A stretch of 64,000 nucleotides of DNA from assembly GCF_024206475.1 (NCBI RefSeq), contig NZ_JAMBPR010000004.1:124001-188000 (forward strand), written 5' to 3'. The notes beneath the pieces were generated by a model, which saw nothing but the letters and a program-made list of their open reading frames with translations, had not been told where the DNA came from and did no database searches. Shown piece by piece: positions 52,453 through 61,411 of this stretch; position 1 is the stretch's first letter; each line of letters opens with the position of its first letter. The translations under genes were made by a program, and so were the position numbers. This DNA comes from Paraburkholderia sp. CNPSo 3274. Lineage in GTDB: Bacteria > Pseudomonadota > Gammaproteobacteria > Burkholderiales > Burkholderiaceae.

Positions 52453-53442
52453 TCAGACAGCTTTAGGCGTGATGTTGACCGGGACGTCGGCGTGGGCGAG
52501 CAGCTGGAGCGACTCGAGCGTGCGGCCGGCATCGCGCCACGCATCGAGACCGCCAAGGAGCGGCACCACATCGGTAAAGCCGGCCTCGGCGAGTTTCTTC
52601 GCCATCCAGGCCGCGGAAATTTCATTGGGGCACGAGCAGTAGATCACGAGCTTCTGGTCGTTCGGAAACTTGCCGACGATCTCGTCGAGCTTGCGCTCGT
52701 CGGCGAACAACGCACCCGGGATGATGTACGGATCGAGCTTGCGCTTTTCTTCTGAACGAATGTCGAACACGACCGGCGGCGGCTTCGCGCCCATCGCGCG
52801 GCAAAGGTCTTCCACCGTAATGCGCGCGCTCGCGAGCTTTTTGATGAGCTGGCGGCGGCGCTGCCAGCGGTAGGTCGCGTAGAGCACCAGCAGCACGACC
52901 ACCACGACGAGGGCGAAGCGGCCAAGGCGGCTCGCGCCGCTCATGAGCATGTCGATCTGCGGCGCGAACATCACGCCGATGAGCAGGCCGGTGCCGGACC
53001 ACAGCGCCGCGCCAATGCCGTCGAAGCCGACGAACTGGCGGTAGGGCACGCCCATCGCGCCGGCCATCGGCACGGAAACGAGCGACAGCCCCGGCACGAA
53101 CTTGGCGACGGCGAGCACGCGCACGCCCCAGCGGCCGAAAAAGCGCTCGGTCTTTTTCACGCAGGTGTCGCGCGAGAGCGAGAGCTTGCAGAGCGTCTTG
53201 AGCGTGTTGCCGCCGTAGAGGCGCCCGGCCATGAACCACACGCTGTCGCCAATCAGCATGGCGAAGATGGCGAGCCCGAGCACCGGCGCGACCTGCTGGC
53301 CGATCGAACCGGGATGCATGGCCGCCATCGCGCCGAACAACACGAGCGCGGGCATCGCGGGCACGGGCAGCCCAAGCGATCCGGCGAGCACATTGATAAA
53401 CACCAGCGCAGGCCCGTATTGCGCGATGAGGTCATGTAGCAT
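52453..53442 (-). CDS. DedA-family membrane protein fused to a rhodanese domain
   Basis: A 329-residue fusion. Residues about 1-210 are a DedA/SNARE-associated membrane protein (GDSVWFMAGRLYGG and the FVPGLSLVSVPMAG loop), a class involved in lipid flipping and membrane homeostasis. Residues about 225-325 form a rhodanese domain with active-site Cys in VIYCSCPNE. Such domains bind sulfur. The combination suggests a membrane-tethered sulfur carrier. The gene lies 46 bp upstream of the flavoprotein gene in the same direction, so they may be one operon. Confidence 0.85.
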   Translation of the reverse strand: MLHDLIAQYGPALVFINVLAGSLGLPVPAMPALVLFGAMAAMHPGSIGQQVAPVLGLAIFAMLIGDSVWFMAGRLYGGNTLKTLCKLSLSRDTCVKKTERFFGRWGVRVLAVAKFVPGLSLVSVPMAGAMGVPYRQFVGFDGIGAALWSGTGLLIGVMFAPQIDMLMSGASRLGRFALVVVVVLLVLYATYRWQRRRQLIKKLASARITVEDLCRAMGAKPPPVVFDIRSEEKRKLDPYIIPGALFADERKLDEIVGKFPNDQKLVIYCSCPNEISAAWMAKKLAEAGFTDVVPLLGGLDAWRDAGRTLESLQLLAHADVPVNITPKAV

Positions 53443-53707
53443 CGGCTTACTTCCGTTGCGCCTTGAGGCGAGGAACGGGAAAGATAGGAGGGTAACGTAA
53501 AGATTATGGACGCATTTCGAAGGCGTGCAAGCGACCCCCTGTACGCGCGTGAGAATGCCTGCCGAGTGGGGCACGCATGTGAAAAAGCGCCGGATTGAAA
53601 AGTGGGAAACGCGAGATGTGCGCGAGACGAGCGCGAGATGAGCGGAAAGCGACAGAACGCGGCACGAGACTACGCGTGCCGCGTTCGTGCCGCCAGTTTC
53701 CGTGCGC

Positions 53708-53953
53708 TTAACGCGTGTGTGATTCCCCGGGCAACTCGGCGCCTTGTGCCCGAATAGCCGCGATCAGCTCGGCCGGCGTGATTTCGTAACGCACTTCGCG
53801 ATGGATGCCCGGCTTACGCTCGTCGACTTCGACCAGCAAGAGGCTTTTGCCGTCGGCCGCCGATTCGAGGCGCAGTGAACGCAGTTCGCGTCCGGTCGCG
53901 TCGTCATGCTCGGTGAGCAGGGTCATGTTTCCGGAAGACCCGGTCGTGCGCAT
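53708..53953 (-). CDS. small hypothetical protein
   Basis: An 81-residue protein with no signal peptide. It has two basic/acidic strands (LRSLRLESAADGKSLLLVEVDE) and a helix (ITPAELIAAIRAQGAEL). I recognise no family. ATG 53953 has GAGGA upstream; a longer frame starts at 54040 in unrelated sequence. Confidence 0.55.
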   Translation of the reverse strand: MRTTGSSGNMTLLTEHDDATGRELRSLRLESAADGKSLLLVEVDERKPGIHREVRYEITPAELIAAIRAQGAELPGESHTR

Positions 53954-54206
53954 TGATGTTGTCCTCGTGCGTTGGGTGGTCGAGCCATTGTACGGGGTCG
54001 GCTGCGCGGCGTGTTTATGCAAGTGAGCGCAGACACACACAGCGAGATCGCTGTGCCGCGACCCTGGCCAGCCAGTTTAACGCGACTTGCCGCAGCACCG
54101 TCCGTTTTTGCGCGCCCTGCAACGGGCCATGCGAAATGCGTTGCGCGTTGCACCGCTGTCATGGTTGCGAAGCAAAGCAATGCCAGGCGCCAAGCGTACG
54201 CACCAG

Positions 54207-54243
54207 AAAAAACGGCCCGCCCGGGCAGGCCGGGTGAGCCGTT
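54207..54243 (-). terminator. Rho-independent terminator (minus strand)
   Basis: In the minus direction AACGGC (54243-54238) pairs with GCCGTT (54216-54211), with a GC-rich inner stem, followed by six T residues. It lies 165 bp after the chemoreceptor stop. Confidence 0.75.
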
Positions 54244-54301
54244 AAAACGCCGTTGTTACTCGGATCAGCAAACCGTGGTACGGCTTGCTGACGGTTTTCA
54301 T
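54242..54301 (-). CDS. possible 19-residue peptide ORF beside the terminator
   Basis: ATG 54301 opens a frame that reads MKTVSKPYHGLLIRVTTAF and stops at the foot of the terminator. No ribosome site is visible. It may be a chance frame within the 3' end of a small RNA or of the chemoreceptor message. Confidence 0.2.
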   Translation of the reverse strand: MKTVSKPYHGLLIRVTTAF

Positions 54302-54407
54302 GGTGCCGGCCGCGCGCCGCACTGTCGAGATGGGACTAACGCCGATCTCTCAGACCAATGGACGAAGCGGCTCGACTGCGCTTGCGGCGAGGCGTGGGTG
54401 CCGGTCG

Positions 54408-56057
54408 TTATGCCGCGAGGTCCTCGGTCGTTTCGGCAAGATTGACGCTCTGGCGGCGCGCCGGCGTGCGACCGGGCTTCGAGCGCTTGAGCGTCTCGGC
54501 GCCCGCCACGGTGAAGAGGCGCACGGCCTCGTCGAGCACGTCGGCCTGCTCGGCCAGTCGCTGCGCCGTGGCGGCGGCCTGCTCGACCAGCGCGGCGTTC
54601 TGCTGCGTGGCGCTGTCCAGATGCGCGACGGCCTGATTGACCTGGCGGATGCCTTCGGCCTGCTCGCCGCTTGCGTTCGCGACCTCGGTGATGATCGACG
54701 AGACGCGGCTCACGGCTTCGTCGATCGAGCGCATCTGCGCGGTCGTGTTGCCAACGAGGCGCGTGCCCTCGGCGATCTCGTGCACGCTGGCGTCCACGAC
54801 CTGCTTGATCTCCCTGGCCGACGCCGCGCAGCGCTGCGCGAGCGTGCGCACCTCGCCCGCCACGACGGCGAACGAGCGGCCGGCCTCGCCCGCGCGCGCA
54901 GCTTCGACAGCGGCGTTGAGCGCGAGGATGTTGGTCTGGAACGCGATGCCGTCGATTACGCCGGTGATGTCGCTGATACGGCGCGACGCGTCGGTGATGC
55001 CCGTCATCGTGCGCTCCATCTGCGCGGCGATCGAGCCGCCCTCGGCGGCGGCGGACTGCGCGTCGCGCGCGAGATCGAGCGCGCGGGCGCTGGCTTCGGC
55101 GTTGGCCTGCACGGTGGTCGTGAGTTGATCCATCGTGGCGGCGGTTTCTTCGAGCGATGCGGCCTGCATTTCGGTGCGGCGCGAGAGATCGAGATTGCCG
55201 CTCGAGATTTCGTGCGCGGCGTCGAGCATGCCGTCGATCTGCGAGCGCACGTCGAACACGATCGCCGTGAGATTGGCCTGCAACTGGTTGAGCGCCTGGA
55301 GCACGTCGCCGAGATCGTCGTTCGTGGCGACCGCGAGCGTGGCAGTGAGGTCGCCCGCGGCCATGCGCGTGGAGGCCGTGGTCATCTGCGCGAGTGGCGC
55401 GCCGAGGTGGCGCGTGGTGAGACGCCAGGCGCCGAGCGCACAAACGCAGGCCGCGCCGAAGGCGCCCCAGAACGGCAGCGGCGGCAGGCCCTGCCAGGCG
55501 GCGAAGCCGGCCGCGGCGAACACGGCGGGCACGGCGCCATAGCCGAACGCGATACGCGTGGCGATAGGCACGCGCAGGAGCGACTGCAGCGCGCCCACCA
55601 GGCCCGTGCGCACCACCGAGCCGTGGCGCAGCCGCACGCCTTGCAGACGGCCCTCGCGCATTTGCGCGTAGAAGGCTTCGGCCGTGCGGACTTCCTCGCG
55701 CGTGGGCTTCACGCGCACGCTCAGATAGCCGACCACCGTGCCTTGCTCGGAGACCGGCGTTACGTTCGCGCGCACCCAGTAGTGGTCGCCGGACTTGCGG
55801 CGGTTCTTGACGATCGCGGTCCAGGGACGGCCTTCGCGAACGGTCTCCCACAAGTCGGCGAACGCTTCGGCCGGCATGTCGGGATGACGAATGATGTTAT
55901 GTGCCTTGCCGATCAGCTCTTCTTTCGTAAAGCCCGACACCGCGACGAACGCAGGATTGCAGTACTGAATGCGGCCCTTGAGGTCGGTGGCCGAGACGAG
56001 CATCTGCGAAGCGGGATAGTCGAATTCCTGTTGCGTGACGGGTTGATTGTTGCGCAT
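54408..56057 (-). CDS. Aer-like methyl-accepting chemotaxis protein
   Basis: A 549-residue receptor. Residues about 10-120 are a PAS domain (FVAVSGFTKEELIGKAHNIIRHPDMP) like that of Aer, which binds FAD and senses redox state. Two adjacent membrane segments follow at about 165-210, then HAMP-like and signalling regions. The tip of the signalling hairpin is DGIAFQTNILALNAAVEAARAGEAGRSFAVVAGEVR. There is no periplasmic ligand domain, so it probably mediates energy taxis. AAGGA precedes ATG 56057. Confidence 0.9.
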   Translation of the reverse strand: MRNNQPVTQQEFDYPASQMLVSATDLKGRIQYCNPAFVAVSGFTKEELIGKAHNIIRHPDMPAEAFADLWETVREGRPWTAIVKNRRKSGDHYWVRANVTPVSEQGTVVGYLSVRVKPTREEVRTAEAFYAQMREGRLQGVRLRHGSVVRTGLVGALQSLLRVPIATRIAFGYGAVPAVFAAAGFAAWQGLPPLPFWGAFGAACVCALGAWRLTTRHLGAPLAQMTTASTRMAAGDLTATLAVATNDDLGDVLQALNQLQANLTAIVFDVRSQIDGMLDAAHEISSGNLDLSRRTEMQAASLEETAATMDQLTTTVQANAEASARALDLARDAQSAAAEGGSIAAQMERTMTGITDASRRISDITGVIDGIAFQTNILALNAAVEAARAGEAGRSFAVVAGEVRTLAQRCAASAREIKQVVDASVHEIAEGTRLVGNTTAQMRSIDEAVSRVSSIITEVANASGEQAEGIRQVNQAVAHLDSATQQNAALVEQAAATAQRLAEQADVLDEAVRLFTVAGAETLKRSKPGRTPARRQSVNLAETTEDLAA

Positions 56058-56697
56058 GAGATTCCTTCGATGGGGCCGCTTGAGACCCAACAACACAGCG
56101 AGGCATAACGGCATTTCCCTTACAAACTTTAGGGATGTGCGCGCGTGAGGCGCGTATGAGCCGATCTGCGTGCAGAGAGAAAATCCGTTGTGCTATCAAT
56201 GGATTGGCGCGGATGTTGGGGGGTATATGCACAGACTTTTCCCCGTTAACTGTGGACAAGTCCAGTGCCTCCAAAACGTGCAACTTCTCTGTCGCGTGGC
56301 GTATTGGTGTTTGCGATCAGGGACTTAGCTTCGCTGTCCAGACGTTGTGCACAGGGCTGCCAACAAAATCTGTGGAAAAGTTGGGTGGGTTTCGAGGCGA
56401 TGCGGGACTGTGATGCCGCGATTGGGAACGCCGTGGGTTAACCGAAACGCATCAAGGACTTGATGCGGTCTTCCAAGGGTTACACACAGGGCTGCCAACA
56501 AAAAGTGTGGACAAGTCATGGCGCGGAACGCTTCGTGTTGCCAACGAAACTGGCCTCGACGGCTGCGCAGGTTCCATCACTGGCGACTTAACCTTGAGTT
56601 ATGTCGACGTAACTGATTTCAATTGCCGCATCGCTGCGAGGCATGAATACTCGGGTGCGGCGCACGAAGCGCCGAAGGACCATCCGGAGGAGACTAA
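56058..56697. other. intergenic region with DnaA-box-like repeats
   Basis: A 640-bp non-coding gap before the gltI-like gene. It contains TGTGGACAA at 56251, TGTGGAAAA at 56371 and TGTGGACAA at 56507, and a duplicated 19-bp unit. No gene is seen. Confidence 0.6.
56350..56503 (+). repeat. duplicated 19-bp unit before DnaA-like boxes
   Basis: CACAGGGCTGCCAACAAAA occurs at 56350-56368 and 56485-56503, 135 bp apart. Each copy is followed within 4 bases by a TGTGGAMAAG sequence. The unit plus box is thus a repeated module. Confidence 0.8.
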
Positions 56698-57597
56698 ATG
56701 AAAAAAGTTGCAACGCTCGCTGCAGTCGTCATGGGATGCGCGTATCTCGCGCCTGTTCAGGCGCAAGACGCCACGAGCGCTACCCTCAAAAAAATCCGCG
56801 ATACCGGCGTGATTTCCCTGGGCGTGCGGGAATCGTCGGTGCCGTTCTCCTACTACGACAGCGAGCAACACACGATCGGCTACGCCCAGGACATCGCGCT
56901 GAAGATCGTCGACGAGGTGAAAAATGAGCTGAAGCTCGACAAGCTCACGGTCAAGGAAATTCCGATCACTTCGCAGAACCGCATTACGCTGGTCCAGAAC
57001 GGCACGATCGATATCGAGTGCGGTTCGACCACGCACACCAGGGATCGCGACAACCAGGTCGCGTTCACGAACAGCTTCTTTCAGTACGGCGTGCGCCTGA
57101 TTGCGAAAAAAGATTCTGGCATCAAGGATTTCCCCGATCTCGCAGGCAAGACGGTTGTGACCACGGCGGGCACGTCGGAGGACCGGCTGCTGCGCGAGAT
57201 GAACAACGACAAGAAGATGGACATGCAACTCATCGCCGCCAAAGACCACGCGGAGTCGTTTCTCAACGTGAAGACGGGGCGCGCTGTCGCGTTCGTCATG
57301 GACGAGCCGCTGTTGTACGGCGCGCGGGCCAAGGAGGCGAACCAGCAGGACTACCTGATCACTGGCACGCCGCCACTCTCGGAGGTTTATGGCTGCATGG
57401 TGCGCAAAGACGATCCCGTCTTCAAGAAACTGGCCGATGGCGTGATCGCTCGCCTGCAGACTTCGGGTGAAGCGGAGCGGCTGTACACGAAGTGGTTTAC
57501 GCAGCCTGTTCCGCCCAAGGGGATGAACCTGAACTATCCGTTGTCCAACGAAAATCGGGCGCTGTTTGCGCATCCCAATGATCGGGCGCTCGACTGA
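56698..57597 (+). CDS. gltI: amino-acid ABC transporter binding protein (glutamate/aspartate type)
   Basis: A 299-residue secreted protein. The signal peptide ends near VQAQ. The mature start TLKKIRDTGVISLGVRESSVPFSYYD and the pattern VQNGTIDIECGSTTHTRDR and TAGTSEDRLLRE are typical of GltI, which binds glutamate or aspartate. No permease genes gltJKL follow in the window, so the rest of the transporter is elsewhere or this is an orphan. GGAGGAG precedes ATG 56698. Confidence 0.9.
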   Translation: MKKVATLAAVVMGCAYLAPVQAQDATSATLKKIRDTGVISLGVRESSVPFSYYDSEQHTIGYAQDIALKIVDEVKNELKLDKLTVKEIPITSQNRITLVQNGTIDIECGSTTHTRDRDNQVAFTNSFFQYGVRLIAKKDSGIKDFPDLAGKTVVTTAGTSEDRLLREMNNDKKMDMQLIAAKDHAESFLNVKTGRAVAFVMDEPLLYGARAKEANQQDYLITGTPPLSEVYGCMVRKDDPVFKKLADGVIARLQTSGEAERLYTKWFTQPVPPKGMNLNYPLSNENRALFAHPNDRALD

Positions 57598-57651
57598 TTG
57601 CAGGATTTTTAGGCGGCGGCCGCAACCGGGCGGCCGCCACGCAACGCACGC

Positions 57652-57810
57652 TTACTTCGCTTCCCCATCCTGCCATTCTTCGGTCGCTTTTACCTCTCCC
57701 GCCACCGGGTAGAGCACTCGCGTATTGCGCATTTTGAGGAAATCATCGAGCGTCTCTCCACGCATGGCGGCGTAGATGTGAAGGTTCGAAGTCCCAACTA
57801 CTGCGCCGTT
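57652..57810 (-). pseudogene. C-terminal remnant of an unknown gene
   Basis: The frame ending at TAA 57654-57652 reads through AVVGTSNLHIYAAMRGETLD and RNTRVLYPVAGEVKATEEW, with normal coding composition. No proper start lies upstream; the sequence meets the LysR fragment at about 57810. The parent family was not recognised. It is probably the tail of a deleted catabolic gene. Confidence 0.4.
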
Positions 57811-58036
57811 GCGACCGCAAGTTGGCGTGAAGATTCATACCGACTCGAATGCCGAACTCCCGCGGGCAGTGAAAGCCGGCGACCTCGACCTGATGGTGGG
57901 GCGCATGGCCGAGCCGGCGATCATGCAGGGCGTGTCGTTCGAATATCTCCATACGGAGTCGCTCCTCGTCGTCGTGCGGGCGGGGCATCCGCTTGCGAAC
58001 GGCAGCGGTGCGCCCGCGAATGCGCTCAGGCAGCGT
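57809..58036 (+). pseudogene. fragment of a LysR-type regulator
   Basis: The peptide VGVKIHTDSNAELPRAVKAG followed by LDLMVGRMAEP and LVVVRAGHPLA matches the effector-binding domain of PcaQ-like LysR proteins. The helix-turn-helix half and the C-terminus are missing. The frame then runs into unrelated sequence. It is a gene relic. Confidence 0.65.
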
Positions 58037-58240
58037 AGCGCGAGGCTTCGCATATTGATTCGATATCCCAATCAATATGTCAGCCCCGCCGGCAATTGAT
58101 CGGATGAATCAAGTCCTTATCAACTGGATGATTCCAGTCGCGAAAATTACATTTGCCTTAATGATGCCGAGCCTTGCCGAACACGCCACCAAACTGTTGC
58201 CCAAACGCCGAAATCGATTGAAAGGCATCGAAACATATGG

Positions 58241-58259
58241 AATGATATCGATTCTCATT
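58241..58259. promoter_or_regulatory. Fur-like box upstream of the TonB receptor
   Basis: AATGATATCGATTCTCATT has AATGA and TCATT ends. The best 19-bp alignment in this stretch matches 12 of 19 positions of the E. coli Fur consensus. It lies 158 bp before the receptor gene. The match is moderate. Confidence 0.4.
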
Positions 58260-58417
58260 ACCGTGGACACTTCCGCGGCCAAACAACAAGACCAGCCAGC
58301 CTAGCGTCGTTTCCCTCGGTCCTTTCGGGGCGGCCCAGCCAGCCAATCGACCCGCGTCGTCCGCGCCAGTTGTCCGCGTGTCGCACGGCCGGGTCATACG
58401 CCGTGTACAGGGACCTC

Positions 58418-60586
58418 ATGTTGAACCGGACGCCGCTCGCGAGTGCGCTCGCGCTGACCTTTGCCGTACCTTTCGCTTCGTCTGCACTCGCGCAAAGCGC
58501 GCCTGCCGCCGCAACGGCGGCAAGCGCCACGAACACCGCCACGCTGCCCACGATCTCCGTATCCGGCCAAAGCGATGATCAGGATTTCCAGGCAGATCGC
58601 TCGACCGTCGGCGCGAAAACGCCCTCGGCGCTGCGCGACATTCCGCAGTCGGTCACGGTGATCAACAAGGCCGTGATGCAGTCGCAGGGCGCCACGTCGT
58701 TCCAGGATGCGCTGCGCAACGCTCCCGGTATCACCATCGGCGGCGCGGAAGGCGGCCAGATCGGCAACAACATCAACCTGCGCGGCTTCACGGCACAAAA
58801 CGATATTTACCTCGACGGCTTTCGCGACCGCAACCAGTACTACCGCGATACCTTCGACCTCGAATCGATCGAAGTGCTATACGGCCCCTCGTCGATGTTG
58901 TTCGGCCGCGGCTCCACGGGCGGCGTCATCAATCAGGTCACGAAGCAGGCGAACCTCAAGCCGCTCACCGAAGTGTCGACCACCATCGGCACCGACGACC
59001 GCTATCGCGCGACGCTCGATGTGAACCGTCCGCTCGGCGATCACGCTGCATTTCGTCTGAATGCGTTCGGCCAGTCGATGGGCTCGACGCGCGACGTGAT
59101 GAAAAACAAGGACTACGGTTTCGCGCCCGAGTTGCGCTTTGGCATTGGCACGCCGACCGAGGTCACGATCTCGGCGCTCATCCAGCACAACTACGACATG
59201 CCGGACTACGGCGTGCAAGCGATCAACGGCCATCCGTTCGCGCCTTCGAAGAGCACGTTCTACGGCCTGACCGACGACCGCACGATCCAGGACGTGCAGA
59301 TCGTTCAGGCTCGCGTGGATCACCGTTTCAACGATCAGTTCAAGATCACCAACCAGACGCAGTTCTCGCACTCGCTCACGGACGCGCGCGAGACTGCGCC
59401 TGGCGCGGTGCTCACGGGCCCGCTCTCGTCGAGCACGGCGCTCAAGAATGGCAACTTCACGAACCTGCCGCTCGAAGATCTCTACATCAAGCTGGCGAGC
59501 CACGATCGCGTGATCGAGAACCACTCGATCTACAACGATACGATGGCGCAATACAAGTTCACCACGGGCTTCCTGAAGCACGAGATGCTCGCGGGCATCG
59601 AGGTCGGCCACGACAGCTACACGAATCAGGCCTACACGCGCAACAACCTGCCGATTCTCTCGCTGCTCGACCCGGTCTATATTTCGACGCCCTCGAACGT
59701 CACGGCGACGGTCGGCAATCACGCTGAGTCGGGCGCAAACACGTTCGCGGCGTATTTCAACGAAACGATGTCGATCGGCGAGCACTGGAAGCTCATTGGC
59801 GGTGTGCGTTGGGATCGCTTCCAGGCGCATATCGCCAACACGATCAGCGCGCCAGCCTACGCGGATCAGACCAACACGTTCACGAGCGTGCGCGCGGGCG
59901 CGATCTATCAGCCGACCGACTGGCAGTCGTACTACTTCTCGTACGGCACGTCGTTCGATCCGTCGCTCGAAGCGCTCACGGTCACGAACAACACGCAAAA
60001 TCTCTCGCCGGAACACACCAAGTCGTATGAAGTCGGCGCGAAGTGGGACCTGCTGGGCGGCAATCTTTCGGTTACCTCAGCATTCTTCCAGCAGGAGATG
60101 GACAACGCGCGCACGCAAACTTCGACGGGCGAGTACACGCTCGAAGGCGATATTCGCGTGCGCGGCTTCCAGGCGGGCGCAACGGGCCACATTACCAACA
60201 AGTGGCAGGTGTTCGCAGGCTACACCTACATGGACGGTGTGATTCTCAAGGCGCTCGACGGCACCCAGGGCAACACACCGGCGAATACGCCGCGCAATAC
60301 CTTCACGCTGTTGACCACATATGCATTCACGCCGCATTGGGAAATTGGCGGCGGTCCGACCTATATGTCGGCGCGTTACGCAGCGAACACGAATTACGTG
60401 GAAACCGGCGGCTACACACGTTGGGACGCAACGGCCGCGTACCACGAAAAGAAGTGGGATGTGCGGCTCAATCTGCTGAATCTGACCAACAAGTTCTACT
60501 ATGACGCCCTCATCCCGTCGGACGGCGGGCGGTCGGTGCCGGGTATCGGTCGCACGTTCCTCGCGACGGCCGATTACCGGTTCTGA
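58418..60586 (+). CDS. TonB-dependent siderophore receptor
   Basis: A 722-residue outer-membrane receptor. Signal peptide ends near ALAQ. The plug domain at about 55-160 has DIPQSVTVINKAVMQSQG and the GRGSTGGVINQVTK strand. The barrel ends in Phe (ATADYRF). Length and pattern match FhuA/FiuA-type ferric siderophore receptors. The hydroxylase and PepSY-type genes downstream are the usual partners of Fiu/PiuA receptors for catecholate compounds. GGGA precedes ATG 58418. Confidence 0.92.
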   Translation: MLNRTPLASALALTFAVPFASSALAQSAPAAATAASATNTATLPTISVSGQSDDQDFQADRSTVGAKTPSALRDIPQSVTVINKAVMQSQGATSFQDALRNAPGITIGGAEGGQIGNNINLRGFTAQNDIYLDGFRDRNQYYRDTFDLESIEVLYGPSSMLFGRGSTGGVINQVTKQANLKPLTEVSTTIGTDDRYRATLDVNRPLGDHAAFRLNAFGQSMGSTRDVMKNKDYGFAPELRFGIGTPTEVTISALIQHNYDMPDYGVQAINGHPFAPSKSTFYGLTDDRTIQDVQIVQARVDHRFNDQFKITNQTQFSHSLTDARETAPGAVLTGPLSSSTALKNGNFTNLPLEDLYIKLASHDRVIENHSIYNDTMAQYKFTTGFLKHEMLAGIEVGHDSYTNQAYTRNNLPILSLLDPVYISTPSNVTATVGNHAESGANTFAAYFNETMSIGEHWKLIGGVRWDRFQAHIANTISAPAYADQTNTFTSVRAGAIYQPTDWQSYYFSYGTSFDPSLEALTVTNNTQNLSPEHTKSYEVGAKWDLLGGNLSVTSAFFQQEMDNARTQTSTGEYTLEGDIRVRGFQAGATGHITNKWQVFAGYTYMDGVILKALDGTQGNTPANTPRNTFTLLTTYAFTPHWEIGGGPTYMSARYAANTNYVETGGYTRWDATAAYHEKKWDVRLNLLNLTNKFYYDALIPSDGGRSVPGIGRTFLATADYRF

Positions 60587-60634
60587 CGCCCGCGTGTTAC
60601 ACGCGCGCCGAGCGTTTTTGCGTGCGATCGCGCG

Positions 60635-60658
60635 AAGCCCGCATAGTGCGGGCTTTTT
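60635..60658 (+). terminator. Rho-independent terminator after the TonB receptor
   Basis: AAGCCCGCA (60635-60643) pairs with TGCGGGCTT (60647-60655), with T residues to 60658. It can end the receptor transcript but leaves room for read-through to the hydroxylase gene 70 bp on. Confidence 0.85.
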
Positions 60659-60727
60659 GCGTAACTGCGCGCATGCGCTTGAATGCGGCCGCTTTGCCGC
60701 TTATGCGGCACAACGAAGGATTTGACG

Positions 60728-61411
60728 ATGCTGGTTCACGTCCCCAATGTATTGACGCTCGAGCAGGTGCGCACGTTGCGCGCGCGGGTCGACAATGCGG
60801 GCGACGCCTGGGTGGACGGCCGCGCAACGGCCGGCTGGTCAGGTGCGCCCGTGAAGCGCAATGTGCAGATCGCCGAGCACACGCCCATCGCACGCGAGCT
60901 CGGCGACATGGTGCTAGCGGCCATCGAGCGCAATCCGCTTTTCATCAGCGCGGCGCTGCCCAACCAGGTGTATCCGCCGCTCTTCAACCGCTATGAAGGC
61001 GGCATGACGTTCGGCAGTCACGTGGATGGCGCGGTGCGTGTGCTGCCCAACGGCGTGAAGCTGCGCACCGACCTTTCCTGCACGCTCTTTCTCTCGTCGC
61101 CCGACGAATACGATGGTGGCGAACTCGTGGTCGAAGACACCTACGGCGTGCAGGAGGTCAAGCTGCCGGCGGGCGACATGATCGTTTATCCGGCCACGAG
61201 CCTGCACCAGGTTACGCCGGTCACGCGCGGCGCGCGCGTGGCGAGCTTCTTCTGGGTGCAAAGCCTCGTGCGCGACGACACGAAGCGCGCGCTGCTCTTC
61301 GACATGGACACCGCTATCCAGCGCCTCAACGCGAGCGACGCCGACGTAGAGGCGCGGCGCAGCCTCGTGGGCTGCTACCACAATCTTTTGCGACTCTGGA
61401 GTGAAACATGA
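60728..61411 (+). CDS. piuC: Fe(II)/2-oxoglutarate dioxygenase, PiuC/PKHD-type
   Basis: A 227-residue dioxygenase. The iron ligands are His98, Asp100 (SHVDGAVR) and His160 (SLHQVTP); Arg170 binds 2-oxoglutarate. This is the PiuC/YbiX family, found beside PiuA/Fiu receptors and thought to modify siderophores or similar compounds. AAGGA precedes ATG 60728. Its stop overlaps the start of the next gene (ATGA). Confidence 0.93.
   Translation: MLVHVPNVLTLEQVRTLRARVDNAGDAWVDGRATAGWSGAPVKRNVQIAEHTPIARELGDMVLAAIERNPLFISAALPNQVYPPLFNRYEGGMTFGSHVDGAVRVLPNGVKLRTDLSCTLFLSSPDEYDGGELVVEDTYGVQEVKLPAGDMIVYPATSLHQVTPVTRGARVASFFWVQSLVRDDTKRALLFDMDTAIQRLNASDADVEARRSLVGCYHNLLRLWSET

Larger units (their letters stand above)
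53954..54407. other. intergenic region with terminator of the chemoreceptor gene
   Basis: A 454-bp gap. It contains a minus-strand terminator at 54207-54243 and a 19-codon ORF next to it at 54242-54301 (minus). The rest shows no gene. Confidence 0.5.
57598..58417. other. region of gene relics upstream of the TonB receptor
   Basis: An 820-bp stretch without an intact gene. It holds the end of an unknown minus-strand gene, a LysR effector-domain fragment, a lower-GC segment at about 58050-58290 and a Fur-like site. It looks like the scar of a deletion or rearrangement. Confidence 0.6.

Noticed and set aside
57743..58075. 110-codon minus-strand frame over the LysR fragment
   Set aside because: It is antisense to recognisable LysR sequence and is Arg/His-rich.
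58077..58304. 75-codon frame in the lower-GC relic zone
   Set aside because: It has no ribosome site and no recognisable sequence, and lies among gene fragments.
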